A stretch of DNA of 64,000 nt from Branchinecta lynchi (GCA_023053575.1 JAKZAP010000080.1:124001-188000); one strand, 5' to 3'. Counted from the first letter of the stretch, positions 27,579 through 41,927 are shown. A program made the numbers and translations. The notes: generated from the sequence alone by a model not told the origin.

Positions 27579-29079
27579 CTAAACCTTGTGGGAAAACAAA
27601 CCTTGTGGGGAAACAAACCTTGCGGGAAAACTAACCTTGTGGGAAAACAAACCCTGCGGGAAAACCAACCTTGTGGGAAAACCAACCTTGTGGGGAAACA
27701 AACCTTTCGGGAAAACCAACCTTGTGGGAAAACAAACCTTGCGGGAAAACTAGCCTTGTGGGAAAACAAACCCTGCGGGAAAACCAACCTTGTGGGAAAA
27801 CCAACCTTGTGGGGAAACAAACCTTTCGGGAAAACCAACCTTGTGGGAAAACAAACATTGTGTTAAATCAGACCTTGTGGGAAAACTAACCTTGCGGGAA
27901 AACCAACCTTGTGGGAAAACCAACCTTATGGGAAAACCAACCTTGCGTGAAAACCAACCTTGGGGGAAAACAAACCTTGTGGGTAAACAAACCTTGCGGG
28001 AAAACAAACCTTGTGGGAAAACCAACCTAGTGGGAAAACAAACCTTGTGAGAAAACAAACCTTTTGGGAAAACCAACCTTATGGGGAAACAAACCCTGCG
28101 GGAAAACCAACCTTGTGGGAAAACCAACCTTGCGGGAAAGCGAACCTTTTGGGAAAACCAACACAGTGGGAAAACAAACCTTGTGGGAAAACAATCCTTG
28201 TGGGAAAACAAACCTTGTGGGGAAACAAACCTTGTGGGGAAACAAACCTTGTGGGAAAACTAACCTTGTGGGAAAACAAACCTTGCGGGAAAACTAACCT
28301 TGTGGGAAAACAAACCCTGCGGGAAAACAAACCTTGTGGGAAAACCAACCTTGTGGGGAAACAAACCTTTCTGGAAAACCAACCTTGTGGGAAAACAAAC
28401 CTTGTGGGAAAACAAACCTTGTGGGAAAACAAACCTTGTGGGAAAACAAACATTGTGAGAAAACAAACCTTGTGGGTAAACAAACCTAGTGGGACACAAA
28501 CCTTGTGAGAAAACAAACCTTGTGGGAAAACCAACCTTGCGGGAAAGCGAACCTTGCGGGAAAGCGAACCTCTTGGGAAAACCAACACAGTGGGAAAACA
28601 AACCTTGTGAGAAAACAATCCTTGTGGGAAAACAAACCTTGTGGGGAAACAAACCTTGTGGGGAAACAAACCTTGTGGGAAAACTAACCTTGTGGGAAAA
28701 CAAACCTTGCGAGAAAACTAACCTTGTGGGAAAACAAACCCTGCGGGAAAACCAGCCTTGTGGGAAAACCAACCTTGTGGGGAAACAAACCTTTCGGGAA
28801 AACCAACCTTGTGGGAAAACAAACCTTGTGAGAAAACAAACATTGTGGGGAAACAAACCTTGTGGGAAAACCAGCCTTGCGGGAAAACGAACCTTTGGGG
28901 AAAACCAACCTTATGGGGAAAGCAACCCTGCGGGAAAACCAACCTTGTGGGAAAACCAACCTTGTGGGAAAACCAACCTTTTGGGAAAGCGAACCTTTTG
29001 GGAAAACCAACACAGTGGGAAAACAAACCTTGTGGGAAAACAAACCTTGTGGGGAAACAAACCTTGCGGGAAAACTAAC
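27579..29079 (+). repeat. HOR family C, copy 2, 5' part
   Basis: Near-identical to 21,380-22,880 at an offset of 6,199 bp. It runs directly into the 5,968-bp duplicated block, whose first part continues the family C pattern to about 31,917. Confidence 0.83.
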
Positions 29080-32000
29080 CTTGTGGGAAAACAAACCCTG
29101 CGGGAAAACCAACCTTGTGGGAAAACCAACCTTGTGGGGAAACAAACCTTTCGGGAAAACCAACCTTGTGAGAAAACAAACATTGTGTTAAATCAGACCT
29201 TGTGGGAAAACTAACCTTGCGGGAAAACCAACCTTGTGGGAAAACCAACCTTATGGGAAAACCAACCTTGCGGGAAAACCAACCTTGGGGGAAAACAAAC
29301 CTTGTGGGTAAAAAAACCTTGTGGGAAAACAAACCTTGTGGGAAAACCTACCTGTGGGAAAACAAACCTTGTGAGAAAACAAACCTTTTGGGAAAACCAA
29401 CCTTATGGGGAAACAAACCCTGCGGGAAAACCAACCTTGTGGGAAAACCAACTTTGCGGGAAAGCGAACCTTTTGGGAAAACCAACACAGTGGGAAAACA
29501 AACCTTGTGGGAAAACAATCCTTGTGGGAAAACAAACCTTGTGGGGAAACAAACCTTGTGGGGAAACAAACCTTGTGGGAAAACTAACCTTGTGGGAAAA
29601 CAAACCTTGCGGGAAAACTAACCTTGTGGGATAACAAACCCTGCGGAAAAACAAACCTTGTGGGAAAACCAACCTTGTGGGGAAACAAAACTTTCTGGAA
29701 AACCAACCTTGTGGCAAAACAAACCTTGTGGGAAAACAAACCTTGTGGGAAAACAAACCTTGTGGGAAAACAAACCTTGTGGGAAAACAAACATTGTGAG
29801 AAAACAAACCTTGTGGGGAAACAAACCTAGTGGGAACACAAACCTTGTGAGAAAACAAACCTTGTGGGAAAACCAACCTTGCGGGAAAGCGAACCTTGCG
29901 GGAAAGCGAACCTCTTGGGAAAACCAACACAGTGGGAAAACAAACCTTGTGAGAAAACAATCCTTGTAGGAAAACAAACCTTGTGGGGAAACAAACCTTG
30001 TGGGGAAACAAACCTTGTGGGAAAACTAACCTTGTGGGAAAACAAATATTGTGGGGAAACAAACCTTGTGGGAAAACAAACCTTGTGGGAAAACCAACCT
30101 TATGGGGAAAGCAACCCTGCGGGAAAACCAACCTTGTGGGAAAACCAACCTTGTGGGAAAACCAACCTTGTGGGAAAGCGAACCTTTTGGGAAAACCAAC
30201 ACAGTGGGAAAACAAACCTTGTGGGAAAACAAACCTTGTGGGGAAACAAACCTTGCGGGAAAACTAACCTTGTGGGAAAACAAACCCTGCGGGAAAACCA
30301 ACCTTGGGGGAAAACAAAGCTTGTGGGAAAACAAACCTTGTGAGAAAACAAACCTTGTGGGAAAACCAACCTCATGGGGAAAGCAACCCTGCGGGAAAAC
30401 CAACCTTGTGGAAAAACCAACCTTGTGGGAAAGCGAACCTAGTGGGAAAACAAACCTTGTGAGAAAACAAACCTTGTGGGAAAACCAACCTCATGGGGAA
30501 AGCAACCCTGCGGGAAAACCAACCTTGTGGAAAAACAAACCTTGTGGGAAAACCAACCTTGTGGGAAAGCGAACCTTTTGGGAAAACCAACACAGTGGGA
30601 AAACAAACCTTGTGGGAAAACAAACCTTGTGGGGAAACAAACCTTGCGGGAAAACTAACCTTGTGGGAAAACAAACCCTGCGGGAAAACCAGCCTCGTGG
30701 GAAAACCAACCTTGTGGGGAAACAAACCTTTCGGGAAAACCAACCTTGTGGGAAAACAAACCTTGCGGGAAAACTAACCTTGTGGGAAAACAAACCCTGC
30801 GGGAAAACCAACCTTGTGGGAAAACCAACCTTGTGGGGAAACAAACCTTTCGGGAAAACCAACCTTGTGGGAAAACAAACCTTGCGGGAAAACTAACCTT
30901 GTGGGAAAACAAACCCTGCGGGAAAACCAACCTTGTGGGAAAACCAACCTTGTGGGGAAACAAACCTTTCGGGAAAACCAACCTTGTGGGTAAACAAACC
31001 TTGTGGGAAAACAAACCTTGTGGGAAAACCAACCTAGTGGGAAAACAAACCTTGTGAGAAAACAAACCTTTTGGGAAAACCAACCTTATGGGGAAACAAA
31101 CCCTGCGGGAAAACCAACCTTGTGGGAAAACCAACCTTGCGGGAAAGCGAACCTTTTGGGAAAACCAACACAGTGGGAAAACAAACCTTGTGGGAAAACA
31201 ATCCTTGTGGGAAAACAAACCTTGTGGGGAAACAAACCTTGTGGGGAAACAAACCTTGTCGGAAAACTAACCTTGTGGGAAAACAAACCTTGCGGGAAAA
31301 CTAACCTTGTGGGAAAACAAACCCTGCGGGAAAACAAACCTTGTGGGAAAACCAACCTTGTGGGGAAACAAACCTTTCTGGAAAACCAACCTTGTGGCAA
31401 AACAAACCTTGTGGGAAAACAAACCTTGTGGGAAAACAAACCTTGTGGAAAAAAAAAACCTTTTCGGAAAACAAACATTGTGAGAAAACAAACCTTGTGG
31501 GGAAACAAACCTAGTGGGAACACAAACCTTGTGAGAAAACAAACCTTGTGGGAAAACCAACCTTGCGGGAAAGCGAACCTTGCGGGAAAGCGAACCTCTT
31601 GGGAAAACCAACACAGTGGGAAAACAAACCTTGTGAGAAAACAATCCTTGTGGGAAAACAAACCTTGTGGGGAAACAAACCTTGTGGGGAAACAAACCTT
31701 GTGGGAAAACTAACCTTGTGGGAAAACAAACCTTGCGGGAAAACTAACCTTGTGGGAAAACAAACCCTGCGGGAAAACCAGCCTTGTGGGAAAACCAACC
31801 TTGTGGGGAAACAAAGCTTTCGGGAAAACCAACCTTGTGGGAAAACAAACCTTGTGAGAAAACAAACATTGTGGGGAACTAAACCTTGTGGGAAAACCAG
31901 CCTTGCGGGAAAGCGAACCTTTTGAGAAAACCAACCTTATGGGGAAAGCAACCCTGCGGGAAAACCAACCTTGTGGGAAAACCAACCTTGTGGGAAAACC

Positions 32001-35000
32001 AACACAGTGGGAAAACAAACCTTGTGGGAAAACAAACCTTGTGGGGAAACAAACCTTGCGGGAAAACTAACCTTTTGGGAAAACAAACCCTGCGGGAAAA
32101 CCAACCTTGTGGGAAAACCAACCTTCTGGGGAAACAAACCTTTCGGGAAAACCAACCTTGTGGGAAAACAAACCTTGTGGGAAAACAAACCTTGTGGGAA
32201 AACCAACCTTGCGGGAAAGCGAACCTTTCGGGAAAACCAACACAGTGGGAAAACAAACCTTGTGGGTAAACCAACCTTGCGGGAAAACCAACCTTGGGGG
32301 AAAACAAAGCTTGTGGGAAAACAAACCTTGTGGGAAAACCAACCTAGTGGGAAAAACAACCTTGGGGGAAAACAAAGCTTGTGGGAAAACAAACCTTGTG
32401 GGAAAACCAACCTAGTGGGAAAAACAACCTAGTGGGAAAACAAACCTTGTGAGAAAACAAACCTTGTGGGAAAACCAACCTTATGGGGAAACAAACCTAG
32501 TGGGAAAACAAACCTTGTGAGAAAACAATCCTTGTGGGAAAACAAACCTTGTGGGGAAACAAACCTTGCGGGAAAACGAACCTTGTGGGAAAACAAACCC
32601 TGCGGGAAAACCAACCTTGTGGGAAAACCAACCTTGTGGGGAAACAAACCTTTCGGGAAAACAAACCTTGTGGGAAAACAAACCTTGTGGGAAAACAAAC
32701 CTTGTGGGGAAACAAACCTTGTTGGAAAACCAACCTTGCGGGAAAGCGAACCTTTTGGGAAAACCAACAAAGTGGGAAAACAAACCTTGTGGGAAAACCA
32801 ACCTTGCGGGAAAACCAACCTTGGGGGAAAACAAAGCTTGTGGGAAAACAAACCTTGTGGGAAAGCGAACCTTGCGGGAAAGCGAACCTTTTGGGAAAAC
32901 CAACACAGTGGGAAAACAAACCTTGTGAGAAAACAATCCTTGTGGGAAAACAAACCTTGTGGGGAAACAAACCTTGTGGGGAAACAAACCTTGTGGGAAA
33001 ACTAACCTTGTGGGAAAACAAACCTTGCGGGAAAACTAACCTTGTGGGAAAACAAACCCTGCGGGAAAACCAGCCTTGTGGGAAAACCAACCTTGTGGGG
33101 AAACAAACCTTTCGGGAAAACCAACCTTGTGGGAAAACAAACCTTGTGAGAAAACAAACATTGTGGGGAAACAAACCTTGTGGGAAAACCAGCCTTGCGG
33201 GAAAGCGAACCTTTTGGGAAAACCAACACAGTGGGAAAACAAACCTTGTGGGAAAACGAACCTTGCGGGAAAACCAACCTTGGGGGAAAACAAAGCTTGT
33301 GGGAAAACAAACCTTTTCGGAAAACCAACCTAGTGGGAAAAACAACCTAGTGGGAAAACAAACCCTTGTGAGAAAACAAACCTTGTGGGAAAACCAACCT
33401 TATGGGGAAAGCAACCCTGCGGGAAAACCAACCTTGTGGGAAAACCAACCTTGTGGGAAAACGAACCTTGTGGGAAAGCGAACCTTTTGGGAAAACCAAC
33501 CTAGTGGGAAAAACAACCTAGTGGGAAAACAAACCTTGTGAGAAAACAAACCTTGTGGGAAAACCAACCTTATGGGGAAACAAACCTAGTGGGAAAACAA
33601 ACCTTGTGTGAAAACAATCCTTGTGGGAAAACCATCCTTGCGGGAAAACCAACCTTGGGGGAAAACAAACCTTGTGGGAAAACAAACCTTGTGGGGAAAC
33701 AAACCTAGTGGGAAAACAAAATTTGTGAGAAAACAATCCTTGTGGGAAAACAAACCTTGTGGGGAAACAAACCTTGCGGAAAAACTAACCTTGTGGGAAA
33801 ACAAACCCTGCGGGAAAACCAACCTTGTGGGAAAACCAACCTTGTGGGGAAACAAACCTTTCGCGAAAACCAACCTTGTGGGAAAACAAACCTTGTGGGA
33901 AAACAAACCTTGTGGGGAAACAAACCTTGTGGGAAAACCAACCTTGCGGGAAAGCGAACCTTTTGGGAAAACCAACAAAGTGGGAAAACAAACCTTGTGG
34001 GAAAACCAACCTTGCGGGAAAACCAACCTTGGGGGAAAACAAAGCTTGTGGGAAAACAAACCTTGTGGGAAGACCAACCTAGTGGCAAACACAACCTAGT
34101 GGGAAAACAAACCTTATGGGGAAAGCAACCCTGCGGGAAAACCAACCTTGTGGGAAAACCAACCTTGTGGGAAAGCGAACCTTTTGTGAAAACCAACACA
34201 GTGGGAAAACAAACCTTGTGGGAAAACCAACCTTGCGGGAAAACCAACCTTGGGGGAAAACAAACCTTGTGGGAAAACAAACCTTGTGGGGAAACAAACC
34301 TTGTGGGGAAACAAACCTTGTGGGAAAACTAACCTTGTGGGAAAACAAACCTTGTGGGAAAACCAACCTTGTGGGAAAGCGAACCTTTTGGGAAAACCAA
34401 CACAGTGGGAAAACAAACCTTGTGGGAAAACAAACCTTGTGGGGAAACAAACCTTGCGGGAAAACTAACCTTGTGGGAAAACAAACCCTGCGGGAAAACC
34501 AACCTTGTGGGAAAACCAACCTTGTGGGGAAACAAACCTTTCGGGAAAACCAACCTTGTGGGAAAACAAACCTTGTGGGAAAACAAACCTTGTGGGGAAA
34601 CAAACCTTAAGGGAAAACTAACCTTGTGGGAAAACAAACCCTGCGGGAAAACCAACCTTGTGGGAAAACCCACCTTGTGGGGAAACAAACCTTTCGGAAA
34701 AACCAACCTTGTGGGAAAAAAAACCTTGTGGGAAAACAAACCTTGTGGGGAAACAAACCTTGTGGGAAAACCAACCTTGCGGGAAAGCGAACCTTTTGGG
34801 AAAGAGAACCTTTTGGGAAAACCAACACAGTGGGAAAACAAACCTTTTGGGTAAACCAACCTTGCGGGAAAACCAACCTTGGGGGAAAACAAAGCTTGTG
34901 GGAAAACAAACCTTTTCGGAAAACCAACCTAGTGGGAAAAACAACCTAGTGGGAAAACAAACCTTGTGAGAAAACAAACCTTGTGGGAAAACCAACCTTA

Positions 35001-35047
35001 TGGGGAAAGCAACCCTGCGGGAAAACCAACCTTGTGGGAAAACCAAC
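29080..35047 (+). repeat. 5,968-bp HOR, copy 1
   Basis: A 5,968-bp segment (351 units plus one base) followed directly by a second copy at 35,048. I noticed only isolated differences between copies: GCGGAAAAAC versus GCGGGAAAAC at about 29,645/35,613, CAAATATTG versus CAAACATTG at about 30,047/36,015, AACCCTGC versus AACCATGC at about 30,675/36,643, and one extra A near 40,685. Identity therefore looks well above 99%, the youngest large duplication in the window if the assembly is right. Confidence 0.92.
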
Positions 35048-38000
35048 CTTGTGGGAAAACAAACCCTGCGGGAAAACCAACCTTGTGGGAAAACCAACCT
35101 TGTGGGGAAACAAACCTTTCGGGAAAACCAACCTTGTGAGAAAACAAACATTGTGTTAAATCAGACCTTGTGGGAAAACTAACCTTGCGGGAAAACCAAC
35201 CTTGTGGGAAAACCAACCTTATGGGAAAACCAACCTTGCGGGAAAACCAACCTTGGGGGAAAACAAACCTTGTGGGTAAAAAAACCTTGTGGGAAAACAA
35301 ACCTTGTGGGAAAACCAACCTGTGGGAAAACAAACCTTGTGAGAAAACAAACCTTTTGGGAAAACCAACCTTATGGGGAAACAAACCCTGCGGGAAAACC
35401 AACCTTGTGGGAAAACCAACTTTGCGGGAAAGCGAACCTTTTGGGAAAACCAACACAGTGGGAAAACAAACCTTGTGGGAAAACAATCCTTGTGGGAAAA
35501 CAAACCTTGTGGGGAAACAAACCTTGTGGGGAAACAAACCTTGTGGGAAAACTAACCTTGTGGGAAAACAAACCTTGCGGGAAAACTAACCTTGTGGGAT
35601 AACAAACCCTGCGGGAAAACAAACCTTGTGGGAAAACCAACCTTGTGGGGAAACAAAACTTTCTGGAAAACCAACCTTGTGGCAAAACAAACCTTGTGGG
35701 AAAACAAACCTTGTGGGAAAACAAACCTTGTGGGAAAACAAACCTTGTGGGAAAACAAACATTGTGAGAAAACAAACCTTGTGGGGAAACAAACCTAGTG
35801 GGAACACAAACCTTGTGAGAAAACAAACCTTGTGGGAAAACCAACCTTGCGGGAAAGCGAACCTTGCGGGAAAGCGAACCTCTTGGGAAAACCAACACAG
35901 TGGGAAAACAAACCTTGTGAGAAAACAATCCTTGTAGGAAAACAAACCTTGTGGGGAAACAAACCTTGTGGGGAAACAAACCTTGTGGGAAAACTAACCT
36001 TGTGGGAAAACAAACATTGTGGGGAAACAAACCTTGTGGGAAAACAAACCTTGTGGGAAAACCAACCTTATGGGGAAAGCAACCCTGCGGGAAAACCAAC
36101 CTTGTGGGAAAACCAACCTTGTGGGAAAACCAACCTTGTGGGAAAGCGAACCTTTTGGGAAAACCAACACAGTGGGAAAACAAACCTTGTGGGAAAACAA
36201 ACCTTGTGGGGAAACAAACCTTGCGGGAAAACTAACCTTGTGGGAAAACAAACCCTGCGGGAAAACCAACCTTGGGGGAAAACAAAGCTTGTGGGAAAAC
36301 AAACCTTGTGAGAAAACAAACCTTGTGGGAAAACCAACCTCATGGGGAAAGCAACCCTGCGGGAAAACCAACCTTGTGGAAAAACCAACCTTGTGGGAAA
36401 GCGAACCTAGTGGGAAAACAAACCTTGTGAGAAAACAAACCTTGTGGGAAAACCAACCTCATGGGGAAAGCAACCCTGCGGGAAAACCAACCTTGTGGAA
36501 AAACAAACCTTGTGGGAAAACCAACCTTGTGGGAAAGCGAACCTTTTGGGAAAACCAACACAGTGGGAAAACAAACCTTGTGGGAAAACAAACCTTGTGG
36601 GGAAACAAACCTTGCGGGAAAACTAACCTTGTGGGAAAACAAACCATGCGGGAAAACCAACCTTGTGGGAAAACCAACCTTGTGGGGAAACAAACCTTTC
36701 GGGAAAACCAACCTTGTGGGAAAACAAACCTTGCGGGAAAACTAACCTTGTGGGAAAACAAACCCTGCGGGAAAACCAACCTTGTGGGAAAACCAACCTT
36801 GTGGGGAAACAAACCTTTCGGGAAAACCAACCTTGTGGGAAAACAAACCTTGCGGGAAAACTAACCTTGTGGGAAAACAAACCCTGCGGGAAAACCAACC
36901 TTGTGGGAAAACCAACCTTGTGGGGAAACAAACCTTTCGGGAAAACCAACCTTGTGGGTAAACAAACCTTGTGGGAAAACAAACCTTGTGGGAAAACCAA
37001 CCTAGTGGGAAAACAAACCTTGTGAGAAAACAAACCTTTTGGGAAAACCAACCTTATGGGGAAACAAACCCTGCGGGAAAACCAACCTTGTGGGAAAACC
37101 AACCTTGCGGGAAAGCGAACCTTTTGGGAAAACCAACACAGTGGGAAAACAAACCTTGTGGGAAAACAATCCTTGTGGGAAAACAAACCTTGTGGGGAAA
37201 CAAACCTTGTGGGGAAACAAACCTTGTCGGAAAACTAACCTTGTGGGAAAACAAACCTTGCGGGAAAACTAACCTTGTGGGAAAACAAACCCTGCGGGAA
37301 AACAAACCTTGTGGGAAAACCAACCTTGTGGGGAAACAAACCTTTCTGGAAAACCAACCTTGTGGCAAAACAAACCTTGTGGGAAAACAAACCTTGTGGG
37401 AAAACAAACCTTGTGGAAAAAAAAAACCTTTTCGGAAAACAAACATTGTGAGAAAACAAACCTTGTGGGGAAACAAACCTAGTGGGAACACAAACCTTGT
37501 GAGAAAACAAACCTTGTGGGAAAACCAACCTTGCGGGAAAGCGAACCTTGCGGGAAAGCGAACCTCTTGGGAAAACCAACACAGTGGGAAAACAAACCTT
37601 GTGAGAAAACAATCCTTGTGGGAAAACAAACCTTGTGGGGAAACAAACCTTGTGGGGAAACAAACCTTGTGGGAAAACTAACCTTGTGGGAAAACAAACC
37701 TTGCGGGAAAACTAACCTTGTGGGAAAACAAACCCTGCGGGAAAACCAGCCTTGTGGGAAAACCAACCTTGTGGGGAAACAAAGCTTTCGGGAAAACCAA
37801 CCTTGTGGGAAAACAAACCTTGTGAGAAAACAAACATTGTGGGGAACTAAACCTTGTGGGAAAACCAGCCTTGCGGGAAAGCGAACCTTTTGAGAAAACC
37901 AACCTTATGGGGAAAGCAACCCTGCGGGAAAACCAACCTTGTGGGAAAACCAACCTTGTGGGAAAACCAACACAGTGGGAAAACAAACCTTGTGGGAAAA

Positions 38001-41000
38001 CAAACCTTGTGGGGAAACAAACCTTGCGGGAAAACTAACCTTTTGGGAAAACAAACCCTGCGGGAAAACCAACCTTGTGGGAAAACCAACCTTCTGGGGA
38101 AACAAACCTTTCGGGAAAACCAACCTTGTGGGAAAACAAACCTTGTGGGAAAACAAACCTTGTGGGAAAACCAACCTTGCGGGAAAGCGAACCTTTCGGG
38201 AAAACCAACACAGTGGGAAAACAAACCTTGTGGGTAAACCAACCTTGCGGGAAAACCAACCTTGGGGGAAAACAAAGCTTGTGGGAAAACAAACCTTGTG
38301 GGAAAACCAACCTAGTGGGAAAAACAACCTTGGGGGAAAACAAAGCTTGTGGGAAAACAAACCTTGTGGGAAAACCAACCTAGTGGGAAAAACAACCTAG
38401 TGGGAAAACAAACCTTGTGAGAAAACAAACCTTGTGGGAAAACCAACCTTATGGGGAAACAAACCTAGTGGGAAAACAAACCTTGTGAGAAAACAATCCT
38501 TGTGGGAAAACAAACCTTGTGGGGAAACAAACCTTGCGGGAAAACGAACCTTGTGGGAAAACAAACCCTGCGGGAAAACCAACCTTGTGGGAAAACCAAC
38601 CTTGTGGGGAAACAAACCTTTCGGGAAAACAAACCTTGTGGGAAAACAAACCTTGTGGGAAAACAAACCTTGTGGGGAAACAAACCTTGTTGGAAAACCA
38701 ACCTTGCGGGAAAGCGAACCTTTTGGGAAAACCAACAAAGTGGGAAAACAAACCTTGTGGGAAAACCAACCTTGCGGGAAAACCAACCTTGGGGGAAAAC
38801 AAAGCTTGTGGGAAAACAAACCTTGTGGGAAAGCGAACCTTGCGGGAAAGCGAACCTTTTGGGAAAACCAACACAGTGGGAAAACAAACCTTGTGAGAAA
38901 ACAATCCTTGTGGGAAAACAAACCTTGTGGGGAAACAAACCTTGTGGGGAAACAAACCTTGTGGGAAAACTAACCTTGTGGGAAAACAAACCTTGCGGGA
39001 AAACTAACCTTGTGGGAAAACAAACCCTGCGGGAAAACCAGCCTTGTGGGAAAACCAACCTTGTGGGGAAACAAACCTTTCGGGAAAACCAACCTTGTGG
39101 GAAAACAAACCTTGTGAGAAAACAAACATTGTGGGGAAACAAACCTTGTGGGAAAACCAGCCTTGCGGGAAAGCGAACCTTTTGGGAAAACCAACACAGT
39201 GGGAAAACAAACCTTGTGGGAAAACGAACCTTGCGGGAAAACCAACCTTGGGGGAAAACAAAGCTTGTGGGAAAACAAACCTTTTCGGAAAACCAACCTA
39301 GTGGGAAAAACAACCTAGTGGGAAAACAAACCCTTGTGAGAAAACAAACCTTGTGGGAAAACCAACCTTATGGGGAAAGCAACCCTGCGGGAAAACCAAC
39401 CTTGTGGGAAAACCAACCTTGTGGGAAAACGAACCTTGTGGGAAAGCGAACATTTTGGGAAAACCAACCTAGTGGGAAAAACAACCTAGTGGGAAAACAA
39501 ACCTTGTGAGAAAACAAACCTTGTGGGAAAACCAACCTTATGGGGAAACAAACCTAGTGGGAAAACAAACCTTGTGTGAAAACAATCCTTGTGGGAAAAC
39601 CATCCTTGCGGGAAAACCAACCTTGGGGGAAAACAAACCTTGTGGGAAAACAAACCTTGTGGGGAAACAAACCTAGTGGGAAAACAAAATTTGTGAGAAA
39701 ACAATCCTTGTGGGAAAACAAACCTTGTGGGGAAACAAACCTTGCGGAAAAACTAACCTTGTGGGAAAACAAACCCTGCGGGAAAACCAACCTTGTGGGA
39801 AAACCAACCTTGTGGGGAAACAAACCTTTCGCGAAAACCAACCTTGTGGGAAAACAAACCTTGTGGGAAAACAAACCTTGTGGGGAAACAAACCTTGTGG
39901 GAAAACCAACCTTGCGGGAAAGCGAACCTTTTGGGAAAACCAACAAAGTGGGAAAACAAACCTTGTGGGAAAACCAACCTTGCGGGAAAACCAACCTTGG
40001 GGGAAAACAAAGCTTGTGGGAAAACAAACCTTGTGGGAAGACCAACCTAGTGGCAAACACAACCTAGTGGGAAAACAAACCTTATGGGGAAAGCAACCCT
40101 GCGGGAAAACCAACCTTGTGGGAAAACCAACCTTGTGGGAAAGCGAACCTTTTGTGAAAACCAACACAGTGGGAAAACAAACCTTGTGGGAAAACCAACC
40201 TTGCGGGAAAACCAACCTTGGGGGAAAACAAACCTTGTGGGAAAACAAACCTTGTGGGGAAACAAACCTTGTGGGGAAACAAACCTTGTGGGAAAACTAA
40301 CCTTGTGGGAAAACAAACCTTGTGGGAAAACCAACCTTGTGGGAAAGCGAACCTTTTGGGAAAACCAACACAGTGGGAAAACAAACCTTGTGGGAAAACA
40401 AACCTTGTGGGGAAACAAACCTTGCGGGAAAACTAACCTTGTGGGAAAACAAACCCTGCGGGAAAACCAACCTTGTGGGAAAACCAACCTTGTGGGGAAA
40501 CAAACCTTTCGGGAAAACCAACCTTGTGGGAAAACAAACCTTGTGGGAAAACAAACCTTGTGGGGAAACAAACCTTAAGGGAAAACTAACCTTGTGGGAA
40601 AACAAACCCTGCGGGAAAACCAACCTTGTGGGAAAACCCACCTTGTGGGGAAACAAACCTTTCGGAAAAACCAACCTTGTGGGAAAAAAAAACCTTGTGG
40701 GAAAACAAACCTTGTGGGGAAACAAACCTTGTGGGAAAACCAACCTTGCGGGAAAGCGAACCTTTTGGGAAAGAGAACCTTTTGGGAAAACCAACACAGT
40801 GGGAAAACAAACCTTTTGGGTAAACCAACCTTGCGGGAAAACCAACCTTGGGGGAAAACAAAGCTTGTGGGAAAACAAACCTTTTCGGAAAACCAACCTA
40901 GTGGGAAAAACAACCTAGTGGGAAAACAAACCTTGTGAGAAAACAAACCTTGTGGGAAAACCAACCTTATGGGGAAAGCAACCCTGCGGGAAAACCAACC

Positions 41001-41016
41001 TTGTGGGAAAACCAAC
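35048..41016 (+). repeat. 5,968-bp HOR, copy 2
   Basis: Tandem copy of 29,080-35,047 with the same variant order throughout, including the marker unit at 35,149-35,165 (29,181 + 5,968). Leaving this copy at about 41,016, the array passes into a block also seen at 9,335, 12,950 and 15,407 (including the 15-bp unit at 41,084-41,098). Family B sequence is thus present on both sides of family C. Confidence 0.92.
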
Positions 41017-41927
41017 CTTGTGGGAAAACTAACCTTGTGGGAAAACAAACCCTGCGGGAAAACCAACCTTGTGGGAAAACCAACCTTGTGGAAACAAACC
41101 TTGTGGGAAAACTAACCTTGTGGGAAAACAAACCTTGCGGGAAAACTAACCTTGTGGGAAAACAAACCCTGCGGGAAAACCAACCTTGTGGGAAAACCAA
41201 CCTTGTGGGGAAACAAACCTTTCGGGAAAACCAACCTTGTGGGAAAACAAACCTTGTGGGAAAACAAACCTTGTGGGAAAACAAACCTTATGGGGAAAGC
41301 AACCTTGCGGGAAAACCAACCTTGTGGGAAAACAAACCTTGTGGGAAAACAAACCTTGTGGGAAAACAAACCTTAAGAGAAAACAAAAATTATGGGAAAA
41401 CAAACCTTGTGGGGAAACAAACCTTGTGGGAAAACCAACCTTGCGGGAAATCGAACCTTTTGGGAAAACCAAAACAGTGGGAAAACAAACCTTGTGGGAA
41501 AACCAACCTTGCGGGAAAACCAACCTTGGGTGAAAAAAAAGCTTGTGGGAAAACAAACCTTGTGGGAAAACCAACCTAGTGGGAAAAACAACCTAGTGGG
41601 AAAACAAACCTTGTGAGGAAACAAACCTTGTGGGGAAACAAACCTAGTGGGAACACAAACCTTGTGAGAAAACAAACCTTGTGGGAAAACCAACCTTGCG
41701 GGAAAGCGAACCTTGCGGGAAAGCGAACCTCTTGGGAAAACCAACACAGTGGGAAAACAAACCTTGTGAGAAAACAATCCTTGTGGGAAAACAAACCTTG
41801 TGGGGAAACAAACCTTGTGGGGAAACAAACCTTTTGGGAAAACTAACCTTGTGGGAAAACAAACCTTGCGGGAAAACTAACCTTGTGGGAAAACAAACCC
41901 TGCGGGAAAACCAGCCTTGTGGGAAAA
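41017..41927 (+). repeat. Family B-like block near the end of the left arm
   Basis: From about 40,935 the unit order matches 9,335 onward at an offset of 31,600 bp, including the 15-bp unit (41,084-41,098) and the GGGTGAAAAAAAAGC variant. It then grades into a family A-like order. It carries private changes such as CTTAAGAGAAAACAAAAATT at about 41,372-41,391. Confidence 0.8.

Larger units (their letters stand above)
457..35165 (+). repeat. Left-arm marker unit family (TGTGTTAAATCAG type), nine copies
   Basis: The most diverged recurring left-arm unit is CATTGTGTTAAATCAGA. Copies start at 457, 3,398, 15,216, 17,673, 21,657, 22,982, 27,856, 29,181 and 35,149. Spacings of 2,941, 2,457, 6,199 (twice) and 5,968 equal the HOR offsets, so each copy is inherited by block duplication. 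I found none in the right arm on either strand. The interval given spans the first to the last copy. Confidence 0.9.
9484..41098 (+). repeat. 15-bp short unit (CCTTGTGGAAACAAA), four copies
   Basis: A unit lacking two bases, CCTTGTGGAAACAAA, starts at 9,484, 13,099, 15,556 and 41,084. The last copy lies 25 kb from its nearest relative, on the far side of family C, so family C expanded inside or next to family B sequence, or a family B block was moved. The interval spans the first to the last copy. Confidence 0.88.
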
